This document shows positions 5,715 to 8,041 of a DNA stretch of 8,041 nucleotides, piece after piece (position 1 is the stretch's first letter; each line of letters opens with the position of its first letter). Origin of the DNA: Burkholderiaceae bacterium (GTDB lineage Bacteria > Pseudomonadota > Gammaproteobacteria > Burkholderiales > Burkholderiaceae_F); the NCBI GenBank assembly GCA_013813185.1, contig JACCSD010000283.1, positions 1 through 8,041 on the forward strand, in the 5' to 3' direction. The position numbers were made by a program, and so were the translations under genes. The notes under the pieces are model-generated. The model did not search any database. It worked only from the letters and a program-made list of their open reading frames with translations, and was not told the DNA's origin.

Positions 5715-6860
5715 TTGAAAGCGTATCGGGTCGGAGGCTTTGTACGCGACCAACTGCTCGGCAGCGCCCGCCGCCATATGGGCGATCTGGACGCAGCGCT
5801 GGAAACCGACCGTGATTGGGTCGTGGTCGGCTCGACTCCGGAGCAGATGACGGCGCTCGGATACCAGCCGGTCGGCAAGGATTTTCCGGTGTTCCTGCAT
5901 CCGGAGACGCACGAGGAGTACGCGCTGGCGCGCACCGAGCGCAAAACGGCGCCCGGTTACAAGGGATTCGTCGCGCACGCCGCGCCGGACGTCACGCTCG
6001 AGCAGGACCTGGCGCGCCGCGACCTGACGATCAACGCGATGGCGCTCGACGATGGCGGCACACTGATCGATCCATATCAGGGCAAGCGCGATCTGGACGC
6101 CGGCATCTTGCGCCACGTCAGTCCGGCATTTGTCGAAGACCCGGTGCGCATATTGCGCGTCGCACGTTTCGCAGCGCGCTTTCCCAATTTCAAGGTGGCG
6201 CCGGAAACGGCCCAGCTGATGCGCCAGATGGTGCGCAACGGCGAGGCCGATGCGCTCGTGCCGGAACGCGTGATGCAGGAAATTTCGCGCGGGCTGATGG
6301 AGACGAAGCCTTCCCAAATGTTGAATGTGCTCGTCTCATGCGGGCTGATCGACCGATTGTTTGCCGAGCTTGAAGACCTCGGCCCCACCAGTGCCGCGCT
6401 CGACCGTGCCGCGCAATGCGAACTGGTGCTGCCGTCGCGCTTCGCAGTTCTGGCCGGCGCGTGTCGGTCGTCGCGTGCGGTTGCCGACTTTCTGGGCAAG
6501 CTGCGCGTGCAGCAAGATGCGGGGCAACTTGCGCGGCTACTGGTGGAGCTGCGCGAGCCGCTGAAAAATGCCGAGACCTCGGCTGCGCTCGTCGACGTGC
6601 TCGAGCGCAGCGACGCGTTCCGCCGGCCCGAAAGATTCGAATGGCTGTTGCAGGCGTTTGAAGCGGCGGCCGACGTGTCCGCCGAACGCTTCCGGCGAGC
6701 GCTGCGAGTGGCAGCCGAAGTCGATGCCGGCGCGCTCGCGAGTTTGCACCGCAATGATCCGACTCAGATTCAACGCGCGGTCAGGCAGGCGCGCATCGTC
6801 GCCGTGGGCCGCGAACTGGGCGGTCCGCCGACTGTAGGGCCTGTTCACCCTAAAACGTGA
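5715..6860 (+). CDS. cca: CCA-adding tRNA nucleotidyltransferase lacking the HD-domain signature
   Basis: Cca adds or repairs the 3'-CCA of tRNAs using CTP and ATP. The 381-residue class II enzyme keeps VGGFVRDQLLG (6-16), the metal-binding DxD in DRDWVVVGS (32-40), KDFPVFLHPETHEEYALART (55-74), RRDLTIN (101-107), the EDPVRILRVARFAARF segment (141-156) and PERVMQEISRG (183-193). Compared with E. coli-type enzymes (just over 410 residues) two things are odd. There is an 11-residue insertion (within 17-31) just before the DxD. The HD phosphohydrolase region is replaced: where LTHDLGK is expected the protein reads LAGACRS (246-252), and the other HD-type His ligands are missing, so the phosphatase and 2',3'-cyclic phosphodiesterase activities are probably absent. 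TTG at 5715 is the first usable start, because the gst stop TAG is in the same frame nine bases upstream. The last residues (about GPVHPKT) and the stop come from a MITE-like element. Confidence 0.92.
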   Translation: MKAYRVGGFVRDQLLGSARRHMGDLDAALETDRDWVVVGSTPEQMTALGYQPVGKDFPVFLHPETHEEYALARTERKTAPGYKGFVAHAAPDVTLEQDLARRDLTINAMALDDGGTLIDPYQGKRDLDAGILRHVSPAFVEDPVRILRVARFAARFPNFKVAPETAQLMRQMVRNGEADALVPERVMQEISRGLMETKPSQMLNVLVSCGLIDRLFAELEDLGPTSAALDRAAQCELVLPSRFAVLAGACRSSRAVADFLGKLRVQQDAGQLARLLVELREPLKNAETSAALVDVLERSDAFRRPERFEWLLQAFEAAADVSAERFRRALRVAAEVDAGALASLHRNDPTQIQRAVRQARIVAVGRELGGPPTVGPVHPKT

Positions 6861-7103
6861 GTGCGAAAGGTCGATTGCGGGATGCAGTGCTAGACGTCGC
6901 GAGCGCCGTTGGTGCATACCAATCAGCGCAGCGACAACGACGCAATGCGCCCGCAAGCGGCCTTTCCCTCCGGGTTGGGTCGAATGCGGCGTCTGCTTTG
7001 GCGAGCGGCTTGCGAATGGAACCACCATTCGGCAGCGCCGCTCTTCGCGCAGCCATCCGCATTGCGACCCAAGGCATCTCACGTTTTAGGGTGAACAGGC
7101 CCT
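6836..7103. mobile_element. MITE-like element with 26-base perfect terminal inverted repeats
   Basis: Bases 6836-6861 are the exact reverse complement of 7078-7103; the ends start AGGGCCTGTTCACCC. Similarity continues inward with gaps to about 6884 and 7054 (GGTCGATTGCGGGATG against the complement of CATCCGCATTGCGACC), giving imperfect repeats of roughly 50 bases. The 268-base element is too short for a transposase, and its open frames have no recognisable domain. Inside are a 7-base stem (CGAATGG 7013-7019 / CCATTCG 7025-7031) and a 5-base stem (TTGGT 6909-6913 / ACCAA 6918-6922). A non-autonomous derivative of an insertion sequence is the best reading; the GGGCCTGTTC-type ends recall IS5-group ends, but that is only a resemblance. 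No clear target duplication is seen: flanks are CTGT and CAAA. Confidence 0.7.
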
Positions 7104-7294
7104 CAAACCAGCTGCGTCAGCAGGATTAGCAGAAGCGATAGAACGATCGTGCTGGTAAACGGCAGCACGTATTCGCGCCCGTTGCGCTTGAAGCGCAGAT
7201 CGCCGGGCAGACGGCCGATGCCGAGCCGGCTTAGCCAAGGCTGCAGCGCCGTCAGCACCAGCAATGCAATGAAGGTCGTCAACAGCCATTTCAT
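7103..7294 (-). CDS. DUF2905 family small inner-membrane protein
   Basis: This 63-residue protein matches DUF2905 closely. It has an N-terminal hydrophobic helix (about residues 3-20), the conserved central hairpin PWLSRLGIGRLPGDLRF (19-35) and the REYVLPFTSTIVLSLLL stretch leading into a second membrane helix (about 44-62). Both helices are short and the basic residues lie between them. The function of the family is unknown. The ATG at 7294 gives the usual MKWLL start, but no good Shine-Dalgarno precedes it. It lies downstream of the methyltransferase on the same strand, with a 61-base gap made mostly of 17-base tandem repeats, so it is probably in the same transcript. Its stop codon TGA uses base 7103, the outermost base of the MITE-like element, which may have set the present end. 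Confidence 0.88.
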   Translation of the reverse strand: MKWLLTTFIALLVLTALQPWLSRLGIGRLPGDLRFKRNGREYVLPFTSTIVLSLLLILLTQLV

Positions 7295-7305
7295 TGCGCG
7301 GCAGT

Positions 7306-7359
7306 TTACGCAGCAACCTTGTTCACGCAGCCATCTTGTTCACGCAGCCACCTCGTCAT
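7306..7359 (-). CDS. Possible 17-codon leader ORF overlapping the methyltransferase stop
   Basis: On the minus strand ATG at 7359-7357 overlaps the methyltransferase stop as ATGA. It opens a 17-codon frame (MTRWLREQDGCVNKVAA) that ends with TAA 11 bases before the DUF2905 ATG. It coincides exactly with the tandem-repeat block. Such a mini-ORF could carry ribosomes from the methyltransferase to DUF2905, which has no good ribosome binding site of its own. A chance open frame of this length is quite likely, so this is offered only as a possibility. Confidence 0.15.
   Translation of the reverse strand: MTRWLREQDGCVNKVAA
7309..7359. repeat. Three 17-base tandem repeats between DUF2905 and the methyltransferase
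   Basis: The units are 7309-7325, 7326-7342 and 7343-7359, with consensus CGCAGCCAYCTTGTTCA on the plus strand. Units 1 and 2 agree at 15 of 17 bases and units 2 and 3 at 12 of 17. A further degenerate remnant may extend toward the DUF2905 start (7295-7308). The third unit includes the methyltransferase stop codon, so the array probably grew from the 3' end of that gene by slippage. Because it fills the DUF2905 upstream region, it could affect translation or transcription of that gene. Confidence 0.75.
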
Positions 7360-8041
7360 AGCGTGTGCAGACGATCGCCGCGCGCAAACCCGATCAGCGG
7401 TCCCTGCACCCCGCGCCCGACCATCAAGACTTTCACCAGCTCGCCCATTTCAGCTTCCGACACCAGCCGCTGCAGCGCGCCCGAGTTCCGAGCCGTGTGT
7501 TGCGCCTGCAGTTCATCAAGCACGCCGCAGTTGAGCAGGAAGTGTGCTTGCGACGTGTACCCGAGCACATCCAGCCCGGCGGCATGCGCCGCCGCCGCCA
7601 TGGCAGAGAAATCCACGTGAGCGGTCACGTCGTTTAACCCCGGCATCCACAACGGATCGCTGTGCGCGTGATGCCGAAAGTGGCACATGACCGTGCCCAT
7701 CAACCGCTGCGGGTGGAAGTACTCCCGCCGCGGGAAACCGTAGTCGATGACCAGCAGCGCCCCGCGTGCAAGCCATTGCGCGCTTGACCGCATCCAGCCT
7801 TCGGCGATCAGGTTCACTTCGGACGCGTAACCGTCGGGAAATGCGCCGTGCTCGCTTTCGATGGTGGCCACCGCTGCCGCAAGATCGTCGCCCGCGCGGC
7901 GCTCATCCAATGCGAAGCCGCCGGATCGACTCATCACGCCGCGCTCGAACGTTTCGCTGCCGCGCTTCGCGAATAGCTTGACCGGCATCACGTCGAGCAC
8001 TTCGTTGGCCAGCATGACGCCTTCGAATTCCGCGGGTGGCG
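7356..8041 (-). CDS. SAM-dependent methyltransferase, MidA/NDUFAF7 family (partial, 5' end outside window)
   Basis: About 227 C-terminal residues are present and the frame is open to the window edge (reading PPAEFEGVMLANEVLD at the visible start), so the start codon lies outside. The protein belongs to the COG1565 / MidA / NDUFAF7 family of class I methyltransferases. In mitochondria NDUFAF7 symmetrically dimethylates an arginine of complex I subunit NDUFS2 during assembly; the bacterial substrate is not certain. Landmarks are the GVMLANEVLDVMPVKLF strand-helix (SAM-pocket side), LLVIDYGFPRREYFHPQR, GTVMCHFRHH, DPLWMPGLNDVTAHVDFSAM and GLDVLGYTSQAHFLL. All are strongly conserved in the family, including the DYG and H-PQR segments. 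The SAM-binding glycine loop must lie upstream, out of view. The ATG at 8015 is internal to the conserved EGVMLANEVLD segment and is not the start. It is followed on the same strand by DUF2905. Confidence 0.93.
   Translation of the reverse strand, partial: PPAEFEGVMLANEVLDVMPVKLFAKRGSETFERGVMSRSGGFALDERRAGDDLAAAVATIESEHGAFPDGYASEVNLIAEGWMRSSAQWLARGALLVIDYGFPRREYFHPQRLMGTVMCHFRHHAHSDPLWMPGLNDVTAHVDFSAMAAAAHAAGLDVLGYTSQAHFLLNCGVLDELQAQHTARNSGALQRLVSEAEMGELVKVLMVGRGVQGPLIGFARGDRLHTL

Noticed and set aside
5703..5717. gst and cca as a fusion interrupted by one stop codon
   Set aside because: They share a frame and are separated only by TAG and nine bases, but both proteins are complete and normally separate, and the TTG start gives the standard Cca N terminus.
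5193..6317. 374-residue minus-strand open frame opposite gst and cca
   Set aside because: It is antisense to two well-supported genes with clear family motifs. Its translation is rich in His/Arg/Cys without any domain, as expected for a shadow frame in GC-rich DNA.
6861..7077. Small ORFs inside the MITE-like element as genes
   Set aside because: They are short, overlap on both strands, run across the terminal repeats and show no domain or ribosome binding site.
7309..7359. CRISPR-like array
   Set aside because: The 17-base units are directly adjacent with no spacers, so they are simple tandem repeats.

Overview
The window is GC-rich bacterial chromosome that looks betaproteobacterial, most likely Burkholderiales. 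The reasons are the family-level resemblance of the proteins, the compact tsaB-rimI-udg block, and the neighbourhood of an NDUFA9-like dehydratase, cca and a MidA/NDUFAF7-like methyltransferase. The genus cannot be fixed from the sequence alone. Most of the DNA is ordinary core genome; no defence island, prophage, CRISPR array, rRNA or tRNA gene was found.

Layout. Positions 1-33 hold the last ten codons of a gene, probably DUF1800, followed by a complete DUF1501 exported protein (43-1179). Next comes a tightly packed operon: tsaB (1259-2038), rimI (TTG start, 2035-2502, overlapping tsaB by 4 bases) and a type-4 uracil-DNA glycosylase (2505-3218). The 560-base gap 3219-3778 has no credible gene. 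It is filled with inverted repeats: two related, oppositely oriented units (3247-3424 and 3481-3718), each containing a copy of the same long hairpin, plus a run of four short hairpins. A second operon follows: NDUFA9-like NAD(P)-binding protein (3779-4744), DUF3144 protein (4756-5049), glutathione S-transferase-like protein (5046-5705) and tRNA nucleotidyltransferase cca (TTG start, 5715-6860). A 268-base MITE-like element (6836-7103) with 26-base perfect terminal inverted repeats sits between cca and the convergent minus-strand genes. These are a DUF2905 membrane protein (7103-7294) and a MidA/NDUFAF7-type SAM-dependent methyltransferase (7356 to beyond the window), separated by a small array of 17-base tandem repeats.

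How the genes fit together. Two genes act in tRNA maturation: TsaB in t6A37 synthesis and Cca in 3'-CCA addition. RimI acetylates a ribosomal protein N-terminus, and the UDG removes uracil from DNA. The NDUFA9-like and NDUFAF7-like proteins are homologues of mitochondrial complex I accessory or assembly factors. The linkage of the remaining genes looks like housekeeping clustering rather than one pathway.

The points most worth following up are: (1) the Cca protein keeps its nucleotidyltransferase motifs but has lost the whole HD phosphohydrolase signature and carries an 11-residue insertion just before the catalytic DxD; (2) the two hairpin copies between udg and the NDUFA9-like gene differ in their outer stems in a way that mostly preserves pairing; (3) the MITE-like element supplies the cca stop codon and abuts the DUF2905 stop codon.
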